DNA from: Campylorhamphus procurvoides
Taxonomy: Eukaryota > Chordata > Aves > Passeriformes > Dendrocolaptidae
DNA: 64,000 nucleotides
Reading direction: 5' to 3'
NCBI GenBank assembly: GCA_013396655.1
Contig: WBMV01006680.1
Coordinates: 1-64,000, forward strand
The position numbers and the translations under genes were made by a program. Positions 11,508 through 24,400 of this stretch are shown piece after piece (position 1 is the first letter of the stretch; each line of letters starts with the position of its first letter). The notes beneath the pieces are model-generated. The model ran no database searches and had not been told where the DNA came from. It saw only the letters and a list, made by a program, of their open reading frames with translations.

Positions 11508-14500
11508 TAAATGAAACTTCTTGCCATGTTGCTTCATTGTGGTTGCACTCCAGAAATTGCTGGTATCAAGGCTCCGTGCCAGATCCCCTAATTTCCTGGT
11601 GGTCATTCTTTGTCCTGTGGGTGGGCTGTAAATCAGCAGAAGGCATTTCTAACAAGTAAGAAGTTTTGCAGATTATTTCAATCACAGAATGAGCTCTCAT
11701 GGTAAGTGAAATGAATGTTGCCTCTGAAATATCCTCATGCTCTCTTGCTGTTGATAACAGTGGTGGATGGGGGTTTATCTTCCAAGGGATAAACCATTTC
11801 CCAGTGTGCATCACAAAAGCCTTTAGTCCAGAGGCAAAGCTGTCAGGGGCATTCTTTGATACGAGCTTGGATGGCACAGTGGGTTATGGTAGAGGAAATA
11901 ATGCAATGTTAAATACTCAGTCCCCCCAGCCCTACATAGATCTTGTGTTTACAGGTTGTTTAATTTTAAATCATCTTTCAGCATAAAAGCACTACAAGTT
12001 TATCACTAACTTCTGCCTCTCTTAATAATTCATTTGTGTTGCAGTTGTATAGGTTTAATTAGCTGCTTCTGCTTCGGTGTTCCCGTGTCATGTTGTCTCT
12101 TTCATTAGAAGTCTCTTCTTCATCTGTGTTAGATGTTTGCACATTTCCTTGCTTGAAGCAATGTGGGCTATAATTGGGATCTAAAGTTGGAACATGTCTT
12201 CAGTTACCATTTTGTTAATTCCTTTTATTTTCCTGTCAAAACCGTATGTTATCATGTTCTGCCAATGAAGTGGAAGAGGAGTCAAAGGTAATCCACATCA
12301 GCCTTTTTGCTTCTGGCAAAGGTTTGTGTCTTTAGACTTGTTTTCTCTTATAAATGTTCTATGAAAGTATCCATGCTATTTGCAGCTTCTCTTTTCAGAG
12401 AGACTCTGCACAAGCACTTTATAGAATGCTGGAGGCTTTTAAGCTTCTAAAATCAAAAGTATCAATGACACAGTTTATCCACGTTCTCTGCAACTCTTTT
12501 ATCGGTCTGTTTCCTGTCACATACAAATTTATTTTCTTTTAAAATAATATTAAGCTGGGACTGGAATAGTGTGAAAAAGGGAGCTGAAATCTTGCTAAAG
12601 TTAAGTTACAAGGAGAGGAAAGAGAAGGCAGGTCTGGAAGCTGGAGGTGATGGAAGGCAGGAAGGGCAGTCTCGGCATGCAGGTGGTTTATCAGGTGTGT
12701 GGAATGGGCTCTGTTTTCCTCTTGGACCGACTGTGGGAACAGATCATGCTTTGATTTGGGGAAGTGGCATTTTGGGGTGCAAGGATGAGGAGCCAGCAGC
12801 ATTCTGTAAGGCTTTGCCCCTAGGGTGCTGAAATTTTAGAAGTTTGAAATAAAAATAGCAATGGAGAACACACTTGTTGTTTCACAGCTTAAGGGCAAAA
12901 TTGCATTCTACTCTGAAATGGTTTCCTCAGCTTCTCAGGTAGGATCTGTGCTCTAAGGATTCCTGAGGTTGAAGGTATGATTATTCACTCCAAAAATCAA
13001 CCAATTGCAGAAGTAAACTAGAAACATTTTAATATCTTCATATCAAGGATAACCCTTTTTCTGTGGTTTCCAACTCTGTCTTCTTTCAAGGCTGTGACAG
13101 CAATTCCTACATTAGATTTGGTTCAAATTCTTCTCCACAACAACTCCTGTCTTGCCATAAATATCACCCTGAAGAGTCAGTTCCTTATATCTTTGTGGTT
13201 TAATTCAGGTCTGTGCCCCTCTGATGTTCTGCACAGTCCTTTACCCTCTCAGAATCAATGCAGTTGTATAATGGAATTAATTAAGGCAGTTCCACCATCA
13301 GGTTCTACTGCCAAAGTGTGAATATGCAATAGGCATGATTTCTGATTTTTAGAAAAAAAAGAGAAGTTTCTTAAATCAAGAAAATAGCACAGATTTATAG
13401 GCTAAAGACATAGTGTAGGATGGGGGCATTTTTAATTTCTTAAAAAGGAAATCTTAAATTGATTCTGGTTGAATTGACTGTTTCATTCTAAGATATTTAT
13501 AGACCAATTACATGAAGTAAGTCTTTGGTTCAATATTAAAATACAAAAGAATAAAATGGGTGGAAATGTCCATATTTTAAACTGATACGTATACGAAACT
13601 GTCTCGATGAAAACAGTTTGTCTCAGATGGACCTACCCTGGAGCCAGCACTGAGGGCCAAATCATAAAAATCTTGGGGCCAGAATCCAGTAAATAATTCC
13701 CTGTAAAATGATTTTTCAGTATTTTGTCAGCTAGCTGCTGTCTCGTCTCAAAAGTCCAACAGAAAGGAACGTAACATAGATGATGGTGATATATATTACC
13801 CCATTAATGTGCTTTAAATCAACTATTTTATAGGCCATCTATATATAAAATGAAATATGAGATTTTATTTAGAAGGAAGAATTTGCTGAACCAAACAAAA
13901 GACGAGACAAAAAAATCACATTTGTGTGTTGACTACAAATACAAAGAAATGTGAGAAATAATAAAGACTTTGCTATATATCATAGTAGGACATCAGATTG
14001 AATAAGGGTAATTTTCACTTTTCAAAGCAGAAACGTCAAAAAAATAAAAACAACCTAGGTGTAGTAGAAGGTGGAGTATTAAAACAAGGCTAATTAATAT
14101 TAGTGTTAAAATGAGGTTTTACAAAACACATTCAGTAGTTTTGTGGAATTCACTTTTCTTTTTGTTCATGAACCAGCAAAACTAGGGATAAATTCTACTT
14201 TTTCATGTTTCTCATGTATATAAACACATATACCCGTATGAGAAAGCACCTCAAATACGTCTATAGAGCAGGGTATGTGCTATAAATGTATCTGATGTGG
14301 CACAATGTGCTGGCACTTGCACAGGTCGCTGAATGTGGGTCCCAATTTAAACTCTTTTGGGGTTATTTTTACTAACCCTCCAAACACTGTATGAAAACCT
14401 CATTAAATGTTATAGTTTCAGCCAGAGCCCAAGTTCTAGAATACCTGTTCACATTCCTGACTAAAACAGGGCTTTGAGGTGGGTTTTTTTCCTATGTCAC

Positions 14501-17500
14501 AACATCTTGGTTTAAAAAAACATCACAACATCTGGGAAATAATAGATGTATTCCTTAAGAGCTCCCATGACTAGAGCAGAGGAACTGAAGAGCACTTGTT
14601 TTCAAACAGTTGGGTTGGGAAGGAAGGAGAAGAGGCAGTAGTAGACACGGTTTGGAAAAAAGCAGCATGGCAGAGGTAAGAATCAGGAAAGCACTTTGGG
14701 GAAAGATTGTAGAAAAACCTTCTGGAAGTCAATGTTTTGTTCTGCTCCACTTTCCATGGACACGTTTAAGGAGATGCCGGGATTGTTACTGTTATGGAGA
14801 GAGGAATTCTACCCTTCTCTGTGTTGTTACAGCACAATTACATCTTCACATCTCGACTGGAGCAAGTGCTGCCAATAATGCCAGGAATTTGGGATGCTGG
14901 ATGCATTGGGCATTAGCAGATCCCTTCCTCTGGGCAGCCAGGGAACCAACAGGGGGTTGTGCTGTCAATGGGTCAAAGAGAGTAACCTTGGAATAGATAA
15001 TTTTTAATGTATTTTCACTTAAATAGAAGGGTAAACAAAAACAGGTTGGTTACTGAGGTTTCTAATTCCAAACGAGCAGACTGAGAAACTAATTAGTGAA
15101 GTCAAGATTGAAGTGCCGAGGGACTTAAAGTGAAGGAGCTTCGGAGTCTGAAGGCAAGGCTTCAAAATCTGTCTGAGCTGCAGCACAAACAAGGAAGCAG
15201 CAATTTGCAGAAAATGGCAATGCCTCTTCATTTGTTTAAAAACCCAATGGTCTGGAAGATGGCAGCCATCAAAAAGGAGAGGTGGAATTGATTTTCAAAG
15301 AGAGGTCCTTCTTCAAGGTCGAATGGCAAAGGTGCTGCCCCCAAGCCAGGCCAAATTATTCCCTACAAAGGACAGTTTGGGTACTGGACATCTGCCATAC
15401 AAATAAAAAGCATGATAAAAGAGATGAGTAATTGGTTTGATAAAGCAGATATGTGTGTTCATAAATATGATTTTCCAAATTAATCCCACAAATTTCTGTG
15501 TTTTGAACCAGATTTGAATGAAAATAATGAGGTGATCCAAGGCAGGTTTGAGCAATCAATGCCTCCCATAAATGTACAGTCACAAAAATAAACTCCTGGG
15601 TGCTCAAACAAACCAAACAAATTGAGGCATTTTTGCAGATTATTTTTACTGTAAAAGAACAGCTGTTGGAAAGATTTGTGATGTGCTTCATATATTCTGA
15701 TGATTAGATGAATGATTTGTCTTTACCACTCTGTCATTTATAAGTAGTTTTTTGATTTTAATACACACAGTTTAACAAGAATTGCTCTTGGAGGGTCCTA
15801 TTTCTTAAATTTTCCTCTGATCCCTCTGGGCATAAATGTAAAGCTTGGTGGATTCTGAAGTTACCATGCTGGAAAGAAGGCAGCTTAACCATAAATACTG
15901 TATTGTAATGTAAGATGGGAGTTCATAACCGACTTACCTTGTCTTTACAACATGCAATGAGCAATATGTATTTTGGCATACGTATCTTAATCGTAAAAGG
16001 AAGTTTTTAGCATCTCTTTGAGTGTGTTTCAACAATTCTGTGGATTTTCCTCTATGCAGCCAGCTGCTTTTGGGGTGCATTCTCTTCAGATTTACAGTGA
16101 AATTGTCAGGATCAGCAATTCCAAGCAGCTGTTACAGATAGAATGGAAACTGCTGAAACACCCTCGTATATCAGGTGTAAGAGGAATCTCTCATAATTTG
16201 AAATTTTAATATTTTAAAGCAGTATATTAGGTCACACATTATTTAAAGCACTCAAATTTATTACATTCATGCATTTTCTTTCACTGCTATCAAGTTCCCA
16301 AATAGTAGAGCTGCTGCTTCTTGCAAAGTGTGTTCAACAGAGCAAACCCCTCCTTGGTCTGCAACCTCCTGGCCTTGGCTCCTCAAGAATAATAGAATAA
16401 CTCTGGCTTTTTGCTCCCCAAATGGAATTTGAATGCAATTTAAAGATTTTCACACTTGATTTTCCTATTTAGGATTGGCTTCTTTTTAAAAAGGTATTTC
16501 TGCTCAATACTGAAGATAGTGCTGTTACTGAAGATGGACGTGTGAAGTTAAGAAGTGATGCTGGTAACAATTAAAAGTTAATATTTTTAATGCATGCTGT
16601 GAAATAATAGGTTCCATTAACTGAAGGCTTTCAAGAGATTAGAAGAAAAAAAAATAATTTCAATTGTAAAAGGTTTTTAAAGTAGTTTCTACACAAGAGT
16701 AAAAGGTGTTATTAAGGTTCACTTTTTGGGTGGGAAACCACTGCAAAGTATTTATCAGAATCAAAGTATTTAGCAGAATTTTGGTGAAGGATTCATTGCA
16801 TTGGCAAAATAAGCTGAAAATTAGCACACAGTCTCTGTCATTTGGGGGAGTGCTTTGGGGTGACGAGGTTAAACAACGACAGAAACCTCATCTGTGTTAG
16901 CAGAATTCTTTTTCTCTCTTATTCTGCAAGCTGTATTTGAATAGGATGTCCTGTCTATCCCTTCAGCAATCACAGCCATCCAGCCCCAACCATTTTTTCT
17001 GCTGCCATCAGTGCAAAGTCCAAGTAAATGTCTAACTGTGGACAAATTTGGCATGGGCCCTAATAACTGAGGGGGTTATTTCTGTCATCTCGATTCAAAA
17101 TGAAAGAATTCTTCCTAAAGCAACTAATGCTCTGTTTAGAAAAGGGCTTTGAGTCCTTACGCAAGCCAAGAGCCCGCGGTCTCCAAGTGCATGGTCCTTG
17201 TTGGGTCAGAGTGATGAGGTGTCTCATGTCCTTCTGCTCTCGTAGCCCCTGGGGCTCCCCTCTGGAGCTTGGCTGTGGATGTCCACATGGGATTCCATTC
17301 CATCCCAAACCACACTCCTAATTCTTGTAGGTGTTTCCAACCCAGTGAATGCTTCTCACAGAGGATTGATTGAGTTGTTCTGTACAGGGTTGATTTGTTA
17401 AGGCTTATCTGTCTTCTCAGATTTCTTAACCTGTCCCCATAAAATTTAAAGTATAGGAGGTTCTTGGCTGGGTTTGCAGCATAATAATCATATCTGTTTG

Positions 17501-20500
17501 GCTAATTTCCTGTCTCTCTGTCCTGGTCTAACAAAAAAACTTTGATTAATATTTCATTAATATTTGAAAGAATATTGGGCTATAGGGGAAAAAAAGTCAA
17601 GGTTGGACAGTGGCTTTGGCCATTATTAATCAAATTATTGTTTATGAGTTTAATTAAGGGAGTATAAAAGACACAGAACTGTAGTTCTCATACTTCCTGC
17701 TGGGGCAGGGGTTCAATGCCATGGGACTGTAGCTGTGCTGCACTTCTCACTGTAGGTTTTGTCTTAATGGTAGTGCTGAATGTTTTACAGGCTGCAACAC
17801 AATCTTCCTCTGAATAATAAATCACTCTTCTTTCAGTGCCAGCTCTGACCTTTTCTCACTGGAATTGTAACCCATCATCATAAAACAGCGTCAATGTGAT
17901 GGAGAATCATCTGCTCCGTGAAGAGAGATTCTACATATGGATTCTTACGGAATGAGCTCTGCTCACAGTGACTCTCCAGTTGCAAATGGGCCACACTAAC
18001 CTGCCAAAGTGTCTGGAACAAACAGCAGCAGTTTATTCTGCCCTAGAATAAACCTGTGCTTTCAAGAGATCTGCTTCTGGAAACGTCTGAAGATGCAAAG
18101 GAGACAAACACACGCAGTGATGAGCGTCCTCAAAGGTAAACCCAGGAGGTTCTCTTCAAAGAGATGCTGCTGTCGTTGGCATTAGTCAGTATAAATATTG
18201 AAATCAGGTCTTGCTTTAAAGATATCGGTGTGTTTTCAGATCAAACTGCCTTGAGAGCTCCCCACTGCTCTACTCACAGCAGGGTTTTTTTGTACAATGA
18301 AACGTATTCTGGACAATGCTTGATTTCATTTTTCTCTCTGGAAAATTATTAGATTTTCATAAGTTTTATCCACTTTGAACAGGCACTAGGTCTGTGAAGA
18401 AGTTCTTTGGATTGGATTTCTAAACTGTCAGATAATTTATTCTCTTCAGGTAGTCGTTTGGTGTATGGATTTTCTACAAGGTAGTGACTGGAGTTGTTTT
18501 ATTTATTACAAATTCCAGACAGTAGAAGAAGTTGAAAGAAAGTATGGGAATTGGAAAAAGTCATATCAATACATATCTGTGTTGGGCTCCCAAACTTGTG
18601 CTATGATATTTCCATTTACCCTCCCACTCGTCTGCACACAGACATATATTTTAAAATATTTCTACTCTTCTTCCATGTGTGCTTATTAGTAATTTCTGTC
18701 ATTTTAGCCACAGTCCATTAGTTCTCTGTGCACCTTCATAGCACTCTGTGTTGCACAACACTTATATATGATCTATATGAGTTATCTATGGCTTAGAGAA
18801 CTCGAGGGAGTCAGGAAAAGTCAGTGAAATTTTTCCTTTTCCTTTTTTCCTCACTCTATCATGTCCTGCTTGCACTTAACCTTTACTTATTTAATCCTAC
18901 TTTAGTCATAATTGCGTGCTCTCTACTCCATTCATTTGGCATCATTCAATTTCTGTGTGATCTTCACATTTTGCAGCATTGGAAAGTAATCTTACAAAAG
19001 TTTCAAATGTTTCTTGCACTTGCATTATGACACAAGAATAAAAAATATCACCAAGGAAACCGTAGACTTCAGAGACAATTTATTCTTTTAAGTCAGACCA
19101 AAGTTTAATTTAGATGAAAATCCTGGAAGACATAATTCCTCACAAAGTCAGTAATGTTCTTCTCATTACCTGGTAATGATAGTCTAATTCTATCAAAAGG
19201 AATTTTTAATAATATAGCTGCATGTCTGAAACTTAACAATTTAGAATGAAGATGACACTATCCAAAAGCTTAAGAAAACACATTAACTGAAGCTGGAATA
19301 AATCACCAACAAAGAACATTGTCATTTTCTCAGCTAATATTTCACCCTTTTAGCCCCATGCCCATTACATTTTGAGGTAGTGGCACATCAGTGACTGGTA
19401 CATCCAACCCCACAGAAGGGCACAAGAGGTCACAGGGAGAACTTTTCTTGTCCTTCTAATGTTGTTCTTTGGTTGTTTTGCATCCATCAGGCACCATCCT
19501 GCTTTTCTGTGTAGCTTTGCCATATTAAACTCTGTGTTACTGAGGCAAGGTCTGATTCCTGGAGGTGGCCACAGTCCCTCATGTATTGTCCACCAAGGTG
19601 GGTCTTGCAGGTCATTGCAGCTGGTTGGTGACTCTGATGGAACTCCATGAAGGTGCTCAAAGTTCCCCTTCTGCAGGGGCAACAATTTAAAAGAGCTTTC
19701 CTCTGAATTTGTGCTCAGATTAGATACTAGAAGGGATGTGCTCTATTTCTCTTCATTGAAACACAGGAATACTTAAAAAGGAACCCAAAACTTGGGTTTG
19801 CAGATTGATTTGCAGCTCAAACATGACTGGATTTCAATTTTTTTTGGTTTATCATTCACGTTGTTAATTTACGTTATTAACTGCAATCACAGGGTGTAAA
19901 ATTTCAGCCTGAGTTATAAAAAAATTGTTACTCTCCTCCAAGTGCTAAAATACCCTTGGAAAAACAGGGAACTATATTAAACCCTTCCTCTTCAGACTAT
20001 TAAAGTAGTATTTGTATTTTAGTGTTTTCGTCTTTCTTATTATTTCTCCTTTCTTACAAGCAAAATATGGCAAGGAAGTTCCAGTTCTTAAATGCTTTTT
20101 GATTATTCTTCCATACATTGTGTTACTATGAAAAAGGCTGAAAGTTAACTTTTCATTTTACATTCTTTTAATAAAGAAAATAAATTTTGTGATTCATTTT
20201 ATGGGCCGTTAATAGTGCTATGCATATTGGCTACAGCTCAGAGTCAGAGCTGAATTTCCTGTAGAATCACAGTAATTTAACTTTAGAATTTACCTCATGA
20301 TAAGCAGATTCCAATAATATTAATTTTAAGAACTGAGTTTTCATCTTAATTTTATGCAGCGTGGTGCCAGCAAAATTAAATTTCTAGCAAGTTATTTGAC
20401 TTATTTTTTTAGCCTGTTATCCTGCCCTTGTTAGCCTAAATTGTGTTTTCCATTAGGAGTCTTCATCCATCCTCTACATGAATTAAATAAATCACAGACA

Positions 20501-23500
20501 TCGTTTCACAAAGTATCTGCATCCTCCTGCAAGTGGAATAACCAGCCTGTTGAGGATGTTTGTCCCTTCATTGCAGGCTGAAAGAATCAGCAGTAACAGG
20601 AGGAAAGAAGGAAGGGTCTATTGTGATAACATCAGCACTTCATAATAAGTGTTTTGTAGATTCTTGTGACTATGATACCTCTTCTCATATCCCTGTCTCA
20701 AGAAGTCTTTGCTTGCTGACAGAATAATTCATGGAGGAACCCATGAGACACTGACTCCATATCCCTGTGAGGCTGCAGCCCAAACATCTGCTGAAGGCTG
20801 GGAGTTGAAGGAAAAGCTGCAGGACTGATGCTGCACTCCTTTCCCTCTGGAAATTCGGGGGTTCCATATGTTTCCAGAGCCTGACTGAAGTGGGGCACCT
20901 GGAGTTATGCAGAAAATGCCAGGCAGCTCTGGCAGCTTTCCAGGCTGTTTGTGAGAGAACACAGCTTGGAGGAAGATGGGAAAAATGGGTCAGTGGATGG
21001 GCTGGTGGCTGCTTGTAGTTGATGTATAAACTTCCAAGAGGTGAAACCCTAAACCTAATATAGTATGGCAAAGCAAAACCCATTGGGTTTTGATTGTGGT
21101 GTTAGTTCACTTATATTTTTCAGGAACAATTAGTCATGTTGAACATTCATAAGAAAAAACCCTGAAATTTAATATTGGAAATTCAGACTTGTTGTATTTT
21201 TTGTTTTTATTGGGTGTTGTCCATCCTAATACTCAGCGGTTTATTCTAGTTATAAATTAGAAACAGTGGGTGAGATTTATCAGTTAATGTATCTTGTTCT
21301 TTTTGGCAGGAATGTTGTGTGTTGATCTCAGAGTACAAACCCCTAACATTTGAAGCTTGGGTTTGATTTTATAGGATCTGGAATCCCTCAGGAGTTCCTA
21401 ACCCTGCCTTAAATCACCTCCTAAGGGGGATGCCCTGATGAAGGAGCAGCCACTACACTGGAGATCTGTTTCTTCACAAATGAAAACAAATGCCACGTAA
21501 TTCTGGCACTGTTTGCTGACATACACAGTGCAGGGTCCTGTTGTGTTATTAAACAGGACTGGTTAACTTTTAACAAATAATACACTGCATAAAACACCCA
21601 GCTATGGATATAACTCAAGCAATGAGCTGGAAAGAGGCTTCTCAATCTCTCTGTCCTTTCCTTTGCTGGAGCAGAAACAATTGTAACCTGAAGATTATCA
21701 CTTGTTTAAAGTGGAATTAGGATTGTGCTGACTTCTTCTGGTAAAACTGGGCCATATTTTTTCCTGCAGCCTTATAAAAGTCAGAGACAGCTGGAATAAA
21801 CAGGGTCATCCGAGGGGATAGTCGAGATGATGATCATGGCAAAAGCAATCAGAGAGATTTCCAAACATCCTTGATTAGTGGAGGGTGAATATATTTGGAA
21901 GGACATAAATCTAAGAGGAAGTTGTCGTGAAAGGGAAGGAAAACTGCCTCAATGGCAGGAGGTTTGGCAGATGGACTGTGGATTTGTTAGAGTTAAAGCC
22001 CCGTGGCTCTGTGCCTAACACACATATGATAAGGGGAGAGAGAACAGATGCTTTACTGAGGGGCTGCAAGAGAAATCACTTTGGAGCCTTCATCTGGGCA
22101 CAGCCCAGGGGAGTTGGAGCTGAAGACAAACTTCTGAATCAGAGGAGTTAAACAAGTGTGATTTTTTCCTCTTCCCCCCCTGTGAATTGCAGGAAGAGCC
22201 ATAATAAAACAGTTTAATCTTTGCTAACGTTAAATCTGTGTGTGGAATGAGCTGATTCAGCGCATTTGCACTGGATAAAGCTGCATTTTTGTCAGCATCT
22301 CTTCTAATTCTCCATTATTTGCTTAATCAGCTCATCTTTTGCCTTTCTGTGAATGTAAGGGACAGAAATATATCATTTTAATGTGGTGATTGACATCAGC
22401 AATGGTTACCTTTCAGTGCTTCCTGAACCTTTGTGTTCACAGGGCCATAGGTGAGGTTTGACAGGTTTGCAATTAAATATTAACACCCCTAAACACCACA
22501 TCTCATAAAATTGTAGGGAAACAACAATTTTAATCACATTATCTCAATTACTAAGTTCTGAAAGTAGTGTATATAAAAAAGAAACAACACATTTCTGTTC
22601 AGTCACTCTTCAGCCATGGTACAAATCCTACCTGTTGCCTTTTCTCACTCTGATTTCTTTGTCAATTAATTCTTTTTAACAAAATAACTGCAGGTATCAC
22701 TCTGTCCTCAGCCCTTGAAATCCAGAAGTGTTACAAGAGTCTGCAGCTATTGTATTTTGAGGCCTCTTATTGGTTTTGGTACCCTCTCCAAGGAATTTAC
22801 TGTTCTTTTCACCCATTGTTGGGAACTCTCTATTGATTCTCAGTATTATCTATTCATTGTCTCTCCCTTTAATTCAGGTTGGCTTATCTCCTTTAAATTA
22901 ACCTTGTAAATTAGATTATAGACAGCAAGGTGTGTGTTTTAGTCTTGCTTACAGAAATATATATTAATCCCAAAGTGTAGGCTTTGTGGATTTAAAAAAA
23001 AAGGTGTTCGGTTTGCTTTGGCATATTTGTTTTGTTTCAAAATTCCTCATACAATTAGAAAATAGTGGGATGATAAACTTTTGATGTTTCTGGAGTTTGG
23101 GCTTTTTGATTGGTTTGAATTGCTTGTTGAACGTGGTATTATGCTGGAAAAAATATTTAATATTCAAGAATTGGCTGCAGTTAGTCATTTTGAGGTGTAG
23201 TAACATTAGAAATGGGAGATTAATGGATAAAATAATATACATTATACACTTTTGCTTAAGGGTGCAATGGCATGAAGAAAGGTTAAGAGGGAAGAATCTA
23301 AATGAAAATGCATGAGTTCTGCAGCTTCCTGGAAAAGGATGCCAACAGAATACTAAGGGCCTTTTTTGGAAGGATCATGTATTTCTGTCTCCACTAAAAA
23401 TGTCTTTTCCAATTTTGTTTCAATATTTTAGAATTAGGAAAAAAAAACCTTTATAAAAATGCTGTTGGGTTTTTTTCTTGCTTGAGGTTAGAATTTGGAG

Positions 23501-23839
23501 TCTTTTGCTCTGACCTTTTAAAATATGTTTATGTTTTCATTTAATATCTCTGGAGAAACAACTAAAATATATCCATCACAAATGCATACCTGCTTAGCAA
23601 TTCTGGTCTTTGTCTTATCTTATGAGCAGAATGAGCCTCTAAAATATTTTGAGTAATGACTGGAGAGTTTTCCTTTGTTCAGTTTGTAGACAGGTGGCTT
23701 CTTTTAATAGCAAAATTAATAACATGATACATGATTGTGAAATGAAGTATAAATTTCAGACAAGATTTTGTGGGTTTAAAAAAGGCTGGGTAGGAAGAAA
23801 TGTCATAGCAGCATTCCAGCCATTTTAGACTCAGGAAAA
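11508..23839. other. Long AT-rich non-coding stretch, no gene recognised
   Basis: This 12-kb interval has no recognised gene or repeat family. Slightly GC-richer islands (14610-14990, 17150-17320, 19370-19690, 20700-21090) hold frames of 70-130 codons, none with a domain I recognise; the largest ones start at TTG or lie in regions that may be eroded repeats. A candidate noncoding exon is listed separately at 17837-18135. A strong isolated minus-strand donor (GACAAG|GTAAGTC, near 15937) ends a short frame without a clear acceptor. At 22194 a good acceptor (long pyrimidine tract, GCAG) is followed by a complex, possibly conserved stretch up to about 22360. Confidence 0.55.
17837..18135 (+). other. 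Candidate noncoding exon (acceptor and donor match)
   Basis: The segment follows a pyrimidine-rich acceptor ('cactcttctttcag' ending at 17836) and ends at CAAAG|GTAAAC. It is more complex and GC-richer than its surroundings. The translations I checked contain stops, apart from a short ATG-started frame of about 14 codons just before the donor (from 18094). If it is an exon, it would be non-coding or 5' UTR. No sequence similarity is claimed. The support is splice-site shape and composition only, so chance is a strong alternative. Confidence 0.18.
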
Positions 23840-24400
23840 TCTGGGTGGGGAGGCATCTCTGGAGACCATCTGGTCCAACCTTCTGTTGAAAGGTTATCCC
23901 TGTCAGGCTGAGGCAGGAATATTTCCAGCAAGGGAGATCCCACCACTTCTCTGCAACTTCTTCCAATTGGGTTGTTTTTTCTTGCAATTAACTGTTTTCT
24001 CATTCCAGACCAATGTTTCCTCTGGAGCAACTGAAGCCTCTTGTCCTCCATCATTCCAGAGTTACCTTTTAGGTACTGGAAGTTCGTGATTGGTTTTGAG
24101 CTGAGCCTTTCCTACTTTGGATGAACAAAAATTCCTTCATCCTTCCAAGTTCTCCCAGTGTCTGATTGTTCAGGTATCCCTGTGCTGTACCTTTTCCCTT
24201 TTTTATTGTCTCTTGGAAACTGGGGGACCAAAAGTGGACAGAAGCTTCCAGGTGTGGCCTGGGGAGTGTCAAATGGGTTGGAGTGGTCACATCCCCTGGT
24301 CTTTGGGCCTGTTCTCTTGCTGGTGGAACCCAAGATGCTGAGAACAGTCTTACCTGCCAGGGTAATATTTCTGGCCAGCTCATTGTTCAAAAAAATCCCA
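23840..24400 (-). repeat. Old, diverged CR1 LINE fragment, reverse orientation
   Basis: The order of blocks matches a reverse-complement CR1. Near 23860 'ctggagaccatctggtccaac' stands for the tail region, followed by 'gggagatcccaccacttctctg', a 'gaagcctcttgtcctcc' block, and at about 24220-24320 'ccaaaagtggacagaagctt' with 'ccaggtgtggcctgggg', the region encoding part of the ORF2 C-terminus. Substitutions and indels are many, and the far end (24350-24400) fades out. It is clearly older than the copies at 910, 11371 and 36265. The frames of 65-100 codons in both directions here are remnants or shadows. A cryptic minus-strand donor at about 24352 lies inside the repeat. Confidence 0.75.

Noticed and set aside
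14669..14680. ATG in good context followed at once by a GTAAGA donor (possible first exon)
   Set aside because: Only three codons before the donor, no promoter feature, no downstream acceptor identified.
20685..21083. 132-codon minus-strand frame in a GC-richer island
   Set aside because: No recognisable domain. Three overlapping frames are open here because of composition; possibly an eroded repeat, but no family could be named.
24345..24360. Minus-strand donor GGCAG|GTAAGAC
   Set aside because: It lies inside the old CR1 fragment and has no partner acceptor.
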